64,000 nt of DNA from Alphaproteobacteria bacterium (GCA_016776605.1 JADHTB010000020.1:1-64000); one strand, 5' to 3'; shown: positions 52,057-61,925, counted from the stretch's first letter. A program made the numbers and translations. Notes: generated by a model not told the origin, from the letters alone.

Positions 52057-52989
52057 TTAATTTAGCTCGTCGCCCGGTCGCAGGGGAGTGCCGCGCAGGA
52101 AATCCGCCGCCGCCATTGCCTCCCTGCCGGATCGTTGCAGACGCGACAGACGCAAGGCGCCCTCGCCGCAGGCAATCAACAGACCATCATCCAAGACCGT
52201 GCCGGGCACGGCACCTTCGCCACCTTTTTCCGGACAGGCCAAAAGTATCTTGATGCGGCTGCCCTGCCATTCGCACCAGGCGCCGGGGAAAGGCGACAAG
52301 CCCCGGATCAGGCGATCCAGCGCCGCCGCGCCAAGGCGCCAATCGATGCGCGCCTCTGCTTTGTCTATTTTTTTTGCATAGGTGACGCCATCGTTGGATT
52401 GCGGTTGTGCCTGTAACCGTCCACTGGCCACGCCGCGCAGGGCCTCGACCATCATCGGCGCGCCCAGTTCAGCCAGTTGATCGTGCAGTTCACCGGCCGT
52501 GGCCTCGCGCCCGATGGGCAAATCGGCACGCAGCAACACCGGCCCGGTGTCCAGGCCCTCGTCCATGGCCATGACGCAAACCCCGGTTACCGCATCACCG
52601 GCCATGACCGCCCGCTGGATCGGCGCCGCCCCGCGCCAACGGGGCAGTATCGAGCCATGCAGATTGAAACAGCCCAGTCGCGGCGCGTCCAGGATCGCCG
52701 CCGGCAGGATCAGGCCGTAAGCGACCACCACCGCCGCATCGGCCTCCAAGGCGCGAAATTCGGCCTGGGCCTCGGCCGATTTCAGGCTGGCGGGCGTATG
52801 GACGGGAATGTCATGGGCCAGCGCGGCGTCATGAATTGCGGTGCGCCGGGGCTGTTTGCCGCGCCCGGCCTGACGCGGCGGCTGGCTGTAGACCGCCACC
52901 ACCTTGATCCCGTCCGCCGCCCACAACGCAGCCAGGGTTGGCACCGCGAAGTCCGGTGTGCCCATGAAGATGATCCGCAAATCAGCCAT
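52057..52989 (-). CDS. fmt: methionyl-tRNA formyltransferase
   Basis: A 310-residue protein. It begins MADLRIIFMGTPDFAVPTLA, typical of Fmt. The catalytic formyl-transfer loop contains FNLHGSILPRWRGAAPIQ (Asn, His of NLHxSLLP) and DEGLDTGPVL (catalytic Asp). The C-terminal domain shows GLSPFPGAWCEW. It formylates initiator Met-tRNA. It follows def by 19 bp on the same strand, the classical def-fmt pairing. Confidence 0.97.
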   Translation of the reverse strand: MADLRIIFMGTPDFAVPTLAALWAADGIKVVAVYSQPPRQAGRGKQPRRTAIHDAALAHDIPVHTPASLKSAEAQAEFRALEADAAVVVAYGLILPAAILDAPRLGCFNLHGSILPRWRGAAPIQRAVMAGDAVTGVCVMAMDEGLDTGPVLLRADLPIGREATAGELHDQLAELGAPMMVEALRGVASGRLQAQPQSNDGVTYAKKIDKAEARIDWRLGAAALDRLIRGLSPFPGAWCEWQGSRIKILLACPEKGGEGAVPGTVLDDGLLIACGEGALRLSRLQRSGREAMAAADFLRGTPLRPGDELN

Positions 52990-53008
52990 TGTGTGCGGTG
53001 CCTTCGTT

Positions 53009-53527
53009 TCAGGCCATGACCTTTTGCCGCTTGGCCTTGTCCAACTTGCGCAAAATGATGCCGCGTTTGACGGTGGAAAGATGATCCACGAACAGGCGGC
53101 CCTTCAGGTGATCCATTTCATGTTGAATACAGCGCGACAACAGGCCCTCGGCGCGCAACCGCCGCAATTCACCAAAATAATCCAGATATTGCACTGTTAT
53201 CGCCCCGGGCCGGTCCAGATCGGCGAATTGCTCGGGCAGAGACAGACAGCCTTCATTGTAGCTCTCCAACTCTTCGGAATATTCCGTGATTTCCGGGTTG
53301 ATCAGATACAGCGGCGTGTTCTCTTCGTCGTCCGGCGAGACATCCACGGTGATCAGGCATTTCGGGATGCCGACCTGCACGGCGGACAGGCCGATGCCCG
53401 GCGCCTGGTACATGGTTGCCAACATATCGTCCAAGATTTTCCGCACTTTATCGTCGACTATTTCCACGGGCGTGGATTTCACCTTCAAGCGGCGGTCCGG
53501 TGCGGTGATAATAGGTAGGATAGCCAT
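53009..53527 (-). CDS. def: peptide deformylase
   Basis: A 172-residue metalloenzyme. The three family motifs are present: GIGLSAVQVG (usually GIGLAAPQVG), EGCLSLP with the metal-binding Cys, and QHEMDHLKG with the two metal-binding His and the catalytic Glu. It removes the formyl group from new proteins. ATG 53527 (MAILPIITAPDRRL) matches the family start; the longer in-frame ATG at 53608 does not. It is divergent from rmuC (126-bp gap) and upstream of fmt. Confidence 0.97.
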   Translation of the reverse strand: MAILPIITAPDRRLKVKSTPVEIVDDKVRKILDDMLATMYQAPGIGLSAVQVGIPKCLITVDVSPDDEENTPLYLINPEITEYSEELESYNEGCLSLPEQFADLDRPGAITVQYLDYFGELRRLRAEGLLSRCIQHEMDHLKGRLFVDHLSTVKRGIILRKLDKAKRQKVMA

Positions 53528-53653
53528 GATTCGTTCGCCGTGCCCTGGATTAATACAAATAAATTGGATTTCCAGGCTCTTGGTAGTATGGCGCCCGAAC
53601 CGGGTCAAGTTCCCGCGCGTCGCTTAGAGCGCATAATTTCGAAGGACCGCGAC

Positions 53654-54808
53654 ATGGAGATATTAATCGGCGCCCTGGCCGCGACGACCCTGTTGTTGAT
53701 AGTGGGCGGACTCGCCTACCTGCTTTGGCTCCGCCGCGGGCCGGGAGCGGATGACGAGCGCATGGACGCCCTGGCCGCGACCGCCGCCAGCCTGGCCACG
53801 GCCCAGGCCGATCTGGGCGGCCGTTTGAGCCAGATGTCGGAACAATCCGCCACCGAGCGGGCGGAACTGCTGCGCACCCTGCATGAACGCCTGGACGGCG
53901 TTGGCAAAAGCATGGGCGAAAGCCTGGAAAAATCGGCGACCCGCACGGCGACCTCACTTGGTCAACTGGGCAAGCATTTGCAGGTCATCGACCAGGCGCA
54001 AAAGAATATCTCCGACCTGGCCGGCCAGGTGATCGGCCTACAGGATATTCTGGATAACAAACAAACCCGTGGCGCATTTGGCGAGGTGCAATTACACGAT
54101 CTGGTGGTCTCTATCCTGCCGCCATCGGCCTATGAATTTCAGGCCTCGTTATCAAACCAGCGCCGGGTTGATTGCCTGATCCGCCTACCGCAGCCGCCCG
54201 GACCCATCAGCGTCGATGCCAAATTTCCTCTGGAAAGCTATCACGCCCTGCGCCAGGCCGAGGATGAAAGCCAATTGAAAGTGGCGCAACGGGCCTTCCG
54301 CACAGCCATCGGCAAACATATCAAGGATATCCAGGAACGCTATATTCTGCCGGGCGAGACCGCCGACAGTGCCCTGATGTTCCTGCCGTCCGAGGCGGTC
54401 TATGCGGAACTGCATGCCAATTTTCCCGAAACGGTGGAGCTGTCCTACCGGGCCCGGGTCTGGATTGTTTCGCCCACCACCTTGATGGCGACCTTGAACA
54501 CCGTGCGCGCGGTATTGAAGGATGCCCGTATGCGCGAGCAGGCCGGCGTCATCCAGGCGGAGGTCATGAAGCTGCTGGACGACGTTCAGCGCCTGGACGA
54601 GCGGACGGAAAATTTGCAACGGCATTTCAGTCAGGCGGAAAAGGACCTGGAGCAGATCAGCACCTCGGCCAAGAAAATCACCCGCCGGGCGGAAAAAATC
54701 GAAGAAGTCCAATTGGCCGAGGCCGAGGACGATGCCCTGGAACCGCCGGAACCAGACATTCAAGGTGCTACCGCGACCGTTGTGGAACTGCCGAAACGCG
54801 GCGCCTGA
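53654..54808 (+). CDS. rmuC: DNA recombination protein RmuC
   Basis: A 384-residue protein. One N-terminal transmembrane segment (MEILIGALAATTLLLIVGGL) is followed by a coiled coil (about 40-110) and the RmuC nuclease-like core with NKQTRGAFGEVQL, then RVDCLIRLP and SVDAKFPLESYHAL. A Lys/Asp-rich PD-(D/E)xK-like signature is visible. RmuC limits recombination-related inversions. GAAGGA before ATG 53654 sets the start. The tail is strongly acidic. Confidence 0.93.
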   Translation: MEILIGALAATTLLLIVGGLAYLLWLRRGPGADDERMDALAATAASLATAQADLGGRLSQMSEQSATERAELLRTLHERLDGVGKSMGESLEKSATRTATSLGQLGKHLQVIDQAQKNISDLAGQVIGLQDILDNKQTRGAFGEVQLHDLVVSILPPSAYEFQASLSNQRRVDCLIRLPQPPGPISVDAKFPLESYHALRQAEDESQLKVAQRAFRTAIGKHIKDIQERYILPGETADSALMFLPSEAVYAELHANFPETVELSYRARVWIVSPTTLMATLNTVRAVLKDARMREQAGVIQAEVMKLLDDVQRLDERTENLQRHFSQAEKDLEQISTSAKKITRRAEKIEEVQLAEAEDDALEPPEPDIQGATATVVELPKRGA

Positions 54809-54990
54809 CGGCAAAACGGCATTTTTATGGTTAACAAGTTATAAAAAAACAACCGTTTATATCGAATTGATATATTGCAAATAACTATAAGGCCATCACA
54901 TAATTCGTATGGCAGTTGGATTACCGGAAGAAATACCTCTCTCCGGGAAATTTATTGGCAAAGCCGCGGACAGCGCGGCACGAGGATGAC

Positions 54991-55194
54991 ATGCTGAAAA
55001 TAGAGCGCCCTGAACCGAAAGCGGCCCTGACCTGGGTCGCCGTGTGGTTGGTAGCTTTGATCGCCCTGGCCATGGTGCCCATGGACAAGCCCAATTCAGG
55101 GGTTGCCGCGATGCCCGATGAAATTCAATACAGCCACGGAATGCCCCCCTTGCCCGATAGCGCCAATACCCTGGCCTCGAAGGTGCAGGGATAA
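54991..55194 (+). CDS. small single-pass membrane protein, unknown function
   Basis: A 67-residue protein. A charged start (MLKIERPEPKAA) is followed by one hydrophobic helix (LTWVAVWLVALIALAMVPM, about 13-31) and a short hydrophilic tail rich in Pro, Asp and Ser. GAGGATGAC lies directly before ATG 54991, so translation is plausible. The upstream 180 bp are AT-rich and may hold a promoter. No homologue is recognised. It precedes a perfect 14-bp hairpin. Confidence 0.55.
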   Translation: MLKIERPEPKAALTWVAVWLVALIALAMVPMDKPNSGVAAMPDEIQYSHGMPPLPDSANTLASKVQG

Positions 55195-55270
55195 AAAAGA
55201 GACCGCCACTTCGACCGGGACACGGCTGGATGTTGAACCCATCTGGCGATGAGAGTGACCATGCAATTAA

Positions 55271-55302
55271 GCCGGCCAACCCGCTGCGGCGGGTTGGCCG
55301 GC
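55271..55302. terminator. perfect 14-bp hairpin between convergent genes
   Basis: GCCGGCCAACCCGC pairs perfectly with GCGGGTTGGCCGGC around a TGCG loop. It lies between the small membrane protein gene (plus) and the methyltransferase gene (minus). On the minus strand TTAATT follows, but there is no long T tract, so termination is likely but not certain. Confidence 0.55.
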
Positions 55303-55359
55303 CCAGGGGGGCTCCTGCGAAGCCCCTGCGAAGCTCCTGGGAAGATATACCCATCGCCC

Positions 55360-56262
55360 CTATAGCTTATCCGCCAGAAAAACGATTTCCCGCAAGGGCA
55401 CCTGCAATGGCGCCGGTCCATACAAAGTTTCAATCGCCTCCGCCAGGGCCCTGACAATCTCTTCAGGATCAACGCCCGGTCTTTCCCGGATCTGCAGAAT
55501 GCCGGGATTCCCCTCCACAAAACCGCGGGCGATGCTAATGGCGCTGGAAATTTCGACGGTCTCTGAAACGGTTTGGATACCCAGATTTGAAAATCCGGCG
55601 CCCGCGATCAGACCGCAGATCGGCTCTTGTTCGTAATAGCCAAAGGGGACGGTGAGAAAATCCGGCGGATTGGTTTCGAAAAAGCCGGCAATGGTCTCCC
55701 GGGCCAGATCGGCGACCGGGTTACGTGCCAATGCGTCCCAGACATTGAACGCCAGCAGGCCGCCCGGCCGCAGAACACGGGCCATCTCGGCAAACGCCTT
55801 GGCTTTGTCGGGCACGAACATGATGCCGAACTGACAGACCACGGCATCAAAGCTGCCATCGTCGAAGGGCAGATCCTGGACGTCGGCCTGACGATAGCTG
55901 ACATTCTGCAAGACCCCGCGTTTATCCTTGGCGAAATCCAGCATGGCAGGGTTCAGGTCGGTGGCTACGATCTCGGATTGCGGGCTTAACGCCTGCCAAA
56001 GATGTTCCGTCGCAATACCCGTACCGCAGGCCACTTCAAGAACCCTGATATCGCCGGGCCGGGCCTCGCCAACCCGCCTGGCAAGATCCGCGGCGGAGAA
56101 TTGAAACAGCAGCGGGCCCAGGTGGGTGTCATAAATTTCCGGGATGGAGCCAACGAACTGGGCGTGGGTTCCTCCCTGTCCTGACTGTGCCCCCTGTACT
56201 TGCAGTAATTGAGAACCCACGCCTGGGGCGGTTTGTGGATTGGTTTCAGTCATCTTATTCAT
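55360..56262 (-). CDS. class I SAM-dependent methyltransferase (UbiE-like)
   Basis: A 300-residue Rossmann-fold methyltransferase. Motif I is VLEVACGTGIATEHL, the acidic SAM ribose residue is in VATDLNPAML, motif II/III is DVQDLPFDDGSFDAVVCQFG, and RVLRPGGLLAFNVWD is typical of UbiE/Methyltransf_11. The substrate is unknown. ATG 56262 is chosen because GGAGG sits 7 nt ahead, while the other in-frame ATG (56268) is too close. It is divergent from the SARP-type regulator at 56445, so regulation by that protein is plausible. Confidence 0.88.
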   Translation of the reverse strand: MNKMTETNPQTAPGVGSQLLQVQGAQSGQGGTHAQFVGSIPEIYDTHLGPLLFQFSAADLARRVGEARPGDIRVLEVACGTGIATEHLWQALSPQSEIVATDLNPAMLDFAKDKRGVLQNVSYRQADVQDLPFDDGSFDAVVCQFGIMFVPDKAKAFAEMARVLRPGGLLAFNVWDALARNPVADLARETIAGFFETNPPDFLTVPFGYYEQEPICGLIAGAGFSNLGIQTVSETVEISSAISIARGFVEGNPGILQIRERPGVDPEEIVRALAEAIETLYGPAPLQVPLREIVFLADKL

Positions 56263-56444
56263 TGTCATTCCTCCATTCAGACAAGTTTGCAGCCCCGAGC
56301 ATCCCCATGCCCCGTGATAAGGCCGTTAGAAACCGCGCCAAATCGGGGTCCGTTGCGTGAAAAAATCGTAAAATCCGCACAAATGCCGTAAAATCGCCCG
56401 CTGTAACGATCCAGGGCCGAATTTTTGTTCGGACGTTTTCGGGG

Positions 56445-58439
56445 ATGTTGGCGATGTATCAGCTGCGCCTGCTAGGTGGATTTGCGCTGTACGGCGGTGA
56501 CGGCGCACCCATCGCGCTGTCTTCGAAGAAGGCCGTCGCGCTATTGGCCTACCTTGGCCATCGCCCGGGCCAACCGGTTTCACGATCCAAGATCGCCGCA
56601 CTGCTGTGGTCCGAGAGGAGTGAGGAACAGGCGCGCAGCAGCCTACGCCAGACGCTGTCAGTCCTGCGCAAGGCCCTGGAAGCCGGCGGCGACGGCATCA
56701 TCATCTCGTCCGGCCAGGACCTGGCGATGGATGATCGGGCCGTCAGGGTCGATATTATCGACTTTGAATCCGGCATCGGCGCGGCGGGCGGCATGGACCC
56801 GGCGGCGGTGGATCTATATCGGGGACCATTTCTGGATGGCTTTGACCTTCGCGAAGGCATGTTCGAGGACTGGCTGCGGGGCGAACGCGCCCGCCTAAGC
56901 GACTGCGCCGCCCGTGCCTTCGCCCAGCTTTTGCAGCAAAGCCAAAGCCGGGGCGAAGACGGCGCCGCCCTGGACTACGCTACCAGATTGTTGGCCCTGG
57001 ATCCATTGCGCGAGGACATTCACCGGGCGGTGATGCGGCTGCATCAACAACAGGGCCGCTGGAACGAGGCATTGCGCCAGTATCAGGACTGCCGGGCGAT
57101 CCTGAATGCGGAACTGGGTATCGACCCGGAAGACGTGACCCGGGCCCTTAAGGACGAAATTCAGCGTCAACGCGACGGCACCCCAGTCCCCGCGACCGAG
57201 GCAGATGAGCGCCGGCAACTGGCGGCCCCACGGACGGCGGCCAGTCTGCGGCAGGATGGCAGCCAGCCCGCAATCGCCGTCATGCCCTTTGAAAACCTCG
57301 GTAACGACCCGGCTCAAAGTTACTTCGCGGACGGCATTACCGAAGACATCATTACGGAATTGTCGCGGTTCCCGGAACTGATCGTGATCGCGCGCAACTC
57401 CACTTTCTCATACAAGGACCGAACCTTCGACCCGCAAGAGGTCGGCGCGGAATTCGATGTGCAATATGTGCTCAAGGGCCGCGTACGCAAATCCGGCAAC
57501 CAGGTACGCCTGACGGCGCAATTGCTCGAGGCCCATAGCGGCAAGCACATCTGGGCCGAACGTTACGACCGCGAATTCGCCGATCTCTTTGCCCTACAGG
57601 ACGAGTTGACCCGTGGCATCGTTGCCGTTTTGCCCGGACGGGTGGAGAATTTCGAAGCCCGAAAGGCTACCCACAAGCCGCCCGGCGATATGGCCGCCTA
57701 TGAATTACTAATTGCCGGCAAGATCCATCATCACCGCTTCACGCAAGAGGATTGCACCATCGCGCTTGATCTATTGGACCGTGCCATTGGCAAGGAGCCC
57801 GGCTATGCCGCGGCCTATGCCTGGAAAGCCTGCGTCCTGGGTCAGGCGCTGGCGCGGGGTTATCTGCCCGATCCAACAGCGCTGTTTAAGGGTTCCGTCA
57901 AAGCGGTTGGGATGGCCCTGCGTCTGGATGAGAATGAAGTCGAGGCACACCGGGTGCAGGCCGAGATTGCAATCGTGACCAAGCGATTGGACGCCGCCGT
58001 ACAACATAACGAACGCGCCCTGTCGCTAAACCCCAATGATCCCAGACTTGTGGCGCAAAAAGGTGAACTGCTGACCCGGCTGGGCCGGGCGCCCGAAGGC
58101 GTGCAGTGGATCAACATGGCCATACGTCTGGATCCCTATTCATGGTCCCATTGGGCCCATCTGCTGGGTGCGGCATTGATGCTTTCGGATCGCTATGAGG
58201 CGGCGGCGGAGGCCTATTTGCAAAGCGCCCGCCCGCGCTTCAGCCATCACGCCGACATCGCGGGCTGCTACGCCAAGCTGGGGCTGGCCAGCGAGGCCGC
58301 CCATCATGCAGCATTGGTGCTGGAGCTGAAGCCGGGCTTCACAATATCCAAATATATCGCGGATCTGGCCTATCGCCATGACCGGGAAAGGGAGCATCAC
58401 CGGGAGATCCTGCGCGCCGCGCCTTTGCCCCCCGAATGA
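56445..58439 (+). CDS. SARP-type regulator: winged helix + BTAD + TolB-like + TPR
   Basis: A 664-residue regulator. Residues ~4-95 form an OmpR-like winged helix (LSSKKAVALLAYLGHRPG, then SRSKIAALLWSERSEEQARS). Residues ~100-245 are the bacterial transcriptional activator domain (LYRGPFLDGFDLREGMFEDW, ALRQYQDCRAILNAELGIDP). A TolB-like module (AVMPFENLGNDPAQSYFADG to YDREFADLF) and TPR repeats follow. The TolB-like part is clearly related to that of the cyclase at 25650. Its targets may include the divergent methyltransferase. The start could be 56445 or 56454. Confidence 0.88.
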   Translation: MLAMYQLRLLGGFALYGGDGAPIALSSKKAVALLAYLGHRPGQPVSRSKIAALLWSERSEEQARSSLRQTLSVLRKALEAGGDGIIISSGQDLAMDDRAVRVDIIDFESGIGAAGGMDPAAVDLYRGPFLDGFDLREGMFEDWLRGERARLSDCAARAFAQLLQQSQSRGEDGAALDYATRLLALDPLREDIHRAVMRLHQQQGRWNEALRQYQDCRAILNAELGIDPEDVTRALKDEIQRQRDGTPVPATEADERRQLAAPRTAASLRQDGSQPAIAVMPFENLGNDPAQSYFADGITEDIITELSRFPELIVIARNSTFSYKDRTFDPQEVGAEFDVQYVLKGRVRKSGNQVRLTAQLLEAHSGKHIWAERYDREFADLFALQDELTRGIVAVLPGRVENFEARKATHKPPGDMAAYELLIAGKIHHHRFTQEDCTIALDLLDRAIGKEPGYAAAYAWKACVLGQALARGYLPDPTALFKGSVKAVGMALRLDENEVEAHRVQAEIAIVTKRLDAAVQHNERALSLNPNDPRLVAQKGELLTRLGRAPEGVQWINMAIRLDPYSWSHWAHLLGAALMLSDRYEAAAEAYLQSARPRFSHHADIAGCYAKLGLASEAAHHAALVLELKPGFTISKYIADLAYRHDREREHHREILRAAPLPPE

Positions 58440-58516
58440 GGCCGCAGAGGGAATTGCGCCCACGGTTATCCGGCGCTAACGTGGCCCCGTAACAGGACAA
58501 ATTGGGGTAAGGCAGA

Positions 58517-59656
58517 ATGAGCGATCTGATCAAACCATTCGAAATAGCCATTCCAGAGAGTGAGCTGGAAGATCTGCGCCGCCGCCTGAATGCCACGCGC
58601 TGGCCGGAGGCCGAAACCCCGGATGACTGGTCCCAGGGTATTCCTTTGTCCTACATGCAGGAGATTTGCCAGTACTGGGCCAACGACTATGATTGGCGCC
58701 GTTGCGAGCGTGTGTTAAATGGCATGGACCAGTTCCAGACCGAAATTGATGGCCTGGATATCCATTTTCTCCATATCCGCTCGCCCCACCCGGATGCCCT
58801 GCCGTTGTTGATCAGCCATGGCTGGCCGGGATCGGTCCTGGAATTCCGCCATGTGATCGGCCCCCTGACCGACCCCACCGCCCATGGCGGCAAGGCGGAG
58901 GATGCCTTTCACGTCATCGCGCCGTCCCTGCCGGGCTATGGCTTTTCCGGCAAGCCATCGGCGCCCGGCTGGTCGGTGCAGCGCATCGCCACTGCCTGGG
59001 GACAATTGATGGCCCGCCTGGGCTATGACCGCTATCTGGCCCAGGGCGGTGATTGGGGTTCCGCCATCACGCGGCAGATCGGCGTGCAGGAAGGCGAACA
59101 TTGCCTGGGCATTCATCTGAACATGGTGACCGAACGGCCGGACCCGGAGACCATGGACGATCTGACTGATTTTGAGCGCAAGGCCCTGGCGTCCGCGAAA
59201 CATTACGTGGATTGGGATTCGGGCTATTCAAAACAGCAAAGCACCCGGCCGCAAACTCTTGGTTATGGCCTGGCCGATTCCCCGTCCGGTCAGGCGGCCT
59301 GGATATTGGAGAAATTCTGGGCCTGGACCGATTGCGGCGGGCACCCGGAAAATGCCCTCGGCCGGGACGATATGCTGGACAACATCATGCTCTATTGGCT
59401 GCCCGGCACCGCCGCCTCATCAGCCCGGCTGTATTGGGAAAGTTTCGGGCGGCGCTCCACGGACGATTTAAAAATTCCGGTTGGCTGCAGCCTGTTTCCA
59501 AAGGATATTTTCGCCGCCTCCCGGCGTTGGGCGGAAAAACGGTTTCACAACATCATTCATTGGAACGAGATGCAGAAAGGTGGCCATTTCGCGGCCATGG
59601 AGCAGCCCGAACTGTTTGTCGAGGAGCTACGGACCTGTTTCCGGACGCTCCGCTAA
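58517..59656 (+). CDS. epoxide hydrolase (microsomal type)
   Basis: A 379-residue alpha/beta-hydrolase with an N-terminal EHN segment (residues ~3-100; PFEIAIPESELEDLRRRL). The oxyanion HGWPGS is at 101-106, the nucleophile Asp in AQGGDWGSAI, and the catalytic His in KGGHFAAMEQPE. This is the layout of microsomal-type and juvenile-hormone epoxide hydrolases. It hydrolyses an epoxide to a diol in the cytosol, substrate unknown. It lies 77 bp after the SARP regulator on the same strand. Confidence 0.93.
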   Translation: MSDLIKPFEIAIPESELEDLRRRLNATRWPEAETPDDWSQGIPLSYMQEICQYWANDYDWRRCERVLNGMDQFQTEIDGLDIHFLHIRSPHPDALPLLISHGWPGSVLEFRHVIGPLTDPTAHGGKAEDAFHVIAPSLPGYGFSGKPSAPGWSVQRIATAWGQLMARLGYDRYLAQGGDWGSAITRQIGVQEGEHCLGIHLNMVTERPDPETMDDLTDFERKALASAKHYVDWDSGYSKQQSTRPQTLGYGLADSPSGQAAWILEKFWAWTDCGGHPENALGRDDMLDNIMLYWLPGTAASSARLYWESFGRRSTDDLKIPVGCSLFPKDIFAASRRWAEKRFHNIIHWNEMQKGGHFAAMEQPELFVEELRTCFRTLR

Positions 59657-59702
59657 TCCCATTTGCTCCGGTGTTAAGTGTAGTGTTGAGTATATTTGTC
59701 CA

Positions 59703-60932
59703 ATGGCCATAGAAACGCCTGAAAACACGGCCAAGCCGCCCGTGCCGCTGCTGATCCCGGCGCTGCTGATCATGGCCTCCGCCGTTTCCATACTATCGAC
59801 CGATCTTTACACCCCCTCATTGCCGCATCTGCAATCGGTCTTCCAAACCAATGCCGGGCGGGTGCAATTGACCATTACCCTGAACCTGATCGCCTACGCC
59901 GGGGCGCAGCTGTTCTATGGCCCCCTGTCAGACCGCGTTGGCCGGCGGCCGGTATTGCTGGCGGGGATGGTGGGCTTTGCCGTGGCCTCGGTGGGCTGCG
60001 CCGCCGCCGGCTCTATCGATACCCTTATTCTGGCTCGGGTGGCGCAAGGGCTGACCGCCTGCGCCGAGGCGGTGGTGGCCTATGCGATAATTCGCGAGCT
60101 TTACGATCAGGCCGGCGCGGTCCGCATCCTCGCCACCTACGGCATGGCCGTCGCCCTGGCCCCCGCCGTGGGACCGGTCATCGGGGGTTATATGCATATC
60201 TGGTTTGGCTGGCGGTCGAATTTCATGTTGTTGACCGGACTGATCATCCTGGTCGCCCTGCTGATCTGGCGTTATTTGCCGGAAACCCTGGAACAGCCGG
60301 ACCGCAGCGCCTTGCGCCCCAGGCGCCTGTTGGGCGGATACCTTACCTTGCTGCGGGATGGGCCATTCATGACCTACATCCTGATCATGTCCCTGGTCCT
60401 GGGCGGCCTGTTCGCCATGCTGGCCGCCTTTCCTTTCCTGTTCATCGAACGCCTGGCCGTCCCCACGGAACAATATGGCTATTACTACGCGGCCATCGTA
60501 GTGGCCTTTTTCCTGGGCTCGCTATCAGTCAACCGCATGGCCGGGCGCCTGGGCAACGATCAGTTGCTGGCCATCGGCCTGGGGCTATGTGTCCTGGGCG
60601 GGGTCAGCATCACCGCGCTGTTCGCCGCCGGACTGGAAACGCCTTTGGGCATCACGGCGACCCAATGCTTCTTTGGCCTGGGCCTGGGTCTGGTGTTCGC
60701 CACCGCCCCGGTGCGGGCCTTTGATGTCGCCCGCGCCGGCCATGGTCATGCAGCCGCGATGCTGGGGGCCCTTCCCATGGCGGGCGGTGGCCTGGGCACA
60801 TTATTCATCGCGCTATCCGACGACAGCAGCGTCTGGCCCATCGCCATCCTACTCGCCGCGACGAACCTGCTGGCCGCCGCGCTATACTTGGCCGTGCGGC
60901 CCTGGCGGGTCGCGGCGCGGGCCGGATCCTAA
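59703..60932 (+). CDS. Bcr/CflA-type MFS drug efflux transporter
   Basis: A 409-residue, twelve-helix DHA1 family transporter. DLYTPSLPHLQSVFQTNAG after helix 1 is the Bcr/CflA mark. Loop 2-3 is GPLSDRVGRRPVLLAGM and helix 4-5 has RVAQGLTACAEAVVAYAIIR. It would export toxic compounds with proton antiport. It follows the epoxide hydrolase by 46 bp and may be co-transcribed. ATG 59703 begins the recognisable family sequence. It is convergent with recR. Confidence 0.9.
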   Translation: MAIETPENTAKPPVPLLIPALLIMASAVSILSTDLYTPSLPHLQSVFQTNAGRVQLTITLNLIAYAGAQLFYGPLSDRVGRRPVLLAGMVGFAVASVGCAAAGSIDTLILARVAQGLTACAEAVVAYAIIRELYDQAGAVRILATYGMAVALAPAVGPVIGGYMHIWFGWRSNFMLLTGLIILVALLIWRYLPETLEQPDRSALRPRRLLGGYLTLLRDGPFMTYILIMSLVLGGLFAMLAAFPFLFIERLAVPTEQYGYYYAAIVVAFFLGSLSVNRMAGRLGNDQLLAIGLGLCVLGGVSITALFAAGLETPLGITATQCFFGLGLGLVFATAPVRAFDVARAGHGHAAAMLGALPMAGGGLGTLFIALSDDSSVWPIAILLAATNLLAAALYLAVRPWRVAARAGS

Positions 60933-60988
60933 TTTTTGGTTTTTCCGCTCTAAGCGGAAATGCCTGGCCAGGCGGAAAGATCCTACGG

Positions 60989-61582
60989 TTATACCGGGTG
61001 GCGGGAGCTCATCGCGGTGGCCAGGGTGCCGTCGTCAAGATAATCCAATTCGCCGCCAACAGGGACGCCATGGGCCAGCCCGGAGATCTTCACGCCGCAG
61101 CCGCTCAGCTTTTCGACCAGATAATGGGCGGTGGTCTGCCCATCCACCGTGGCGTTGGTGGCCAGGATCACTTCGCCCACCGCCGGCTCCGCAGCCCGGA
61201 CGACCAGAGCACCGATGTTCAGATCTTCCGGGCCAATGCCATCCAGGGCCGAGAGCGTGCCGCCCAAAACATGATAACGGCCACGAAAAACCCCGGACCT
61301 TTCCAAGGCCCACAGGTCGGCGACACTTTCGACAACGCAAATCTGGCTACCATCGCGGCGGACATCACGGCAGATGGTACAAGGTTGCACGCTATCGAGG
61401 TTGCCACAATTGTCACAGGGTACAACCATATCAGCCGCCTGGCTCATGGCCTGGGCCAGGGGCCGCAGCAGGCTTTCCTTGCGGTCGATCAGATGCAGGG
61501 TGGCCCGGCGGGCGGAACGGGGCCCCAGGCCGGGCAATTTTGCCAGCAGTTGGATCAGCTGATCGATCTGGATTCCGGTCAT
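60989..61582 (-). CDS. recR: recombination protein RecR
   Basis: A 197-residue protein, the standard RecR size. An N-terminal helix-hairpin-helix ([20 protein letters not shown]) is followed by a C4 zinc finger ([16 protein letters not shown]) and a Toprim domain ([17 protein letters not shown]). The C-terminal [15 protein letters not shown] is also conserved. It loads RecA with RecFO at gaps. It is the third gene of dnaX-ybaB-recR on the minus strand, 20 bp after ybaB. Confidence 0.97.
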   Translation of the reverse strand: MTGIQIDQLIQLLAKLPGLGPRSARRATLHLIDRKESLLRPLAQAMSQAADMVVPCDNCGNLDSVQPCTICRDVRRDGSQICVVESVADLWALERSGVFRGRYHVLGGTLSALDGIGPEDLNIGALVVRAAEPAVGEVILATNATVDGQTTAHYLVEKLSGCGVKISGLAHGVPVGGELDYLDDGTLATAMSSRHPV

Positions 61583-61602
61583 CGCGCCTGGCTGCCCGGC
61601 AT

Positions 61603-61923
61603 TCAGAAAGGCAGCTTCATGCCGGCGGGCAGGTTCAGGCCGCCGGTCAGTTTGCTCATCTCTTCCTGGGAATATTCCTCGACCCGGCGCTTGGCATCGT
61701 TGTGGGCCGCGATAATCAGATCTTCCATCACCTCGACATCGCCATCTTTCAGGCTGGGGTCCAGCTTCAGGCCGCGCATTTCTCCCTTGCCGTTCAAGGT
61801 GACGCTGACCAGGCCGGCGCCGGCCTGGCCGGACATTTCGACCTGTTCCATACGGGCCTGCATTTCCTGCATCTTGCCCTGCATTTCCTGGGCCTGTTTC
61901 ATCATCTGGCTCAGATTTTTCAT
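61603..61923 (-). CDS. ybaB: YbaB/EbfC family nucleoid-associated protein
   Basis: A 106-residue protein of the standard size. The N-terminus [20 protein letters not shown] is a coiled-coil arm typical of YbaB, followed by [20 protein letters not shown]. It binds DNA and is usually encoded between dnaX and recR, as here. A GTG at 61929 is in frame and would add two residues. I choose ATG 61923 because GGAG lies 10 nt ahead, within the end of dnaX. Confidence 0.95.
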   Translation of the reverse strand: MKNLSQMMKQAQEMQGKMQEMQARMEQVEMSGQAGAGLVSVTLNGKGEMRGLKLDPSLKDGDVEVMEDLIIAAHNDAKRRVEEYSQEEMSKLTGGLNLPAGMKLPF

Positions 61924-61925
61924 TT

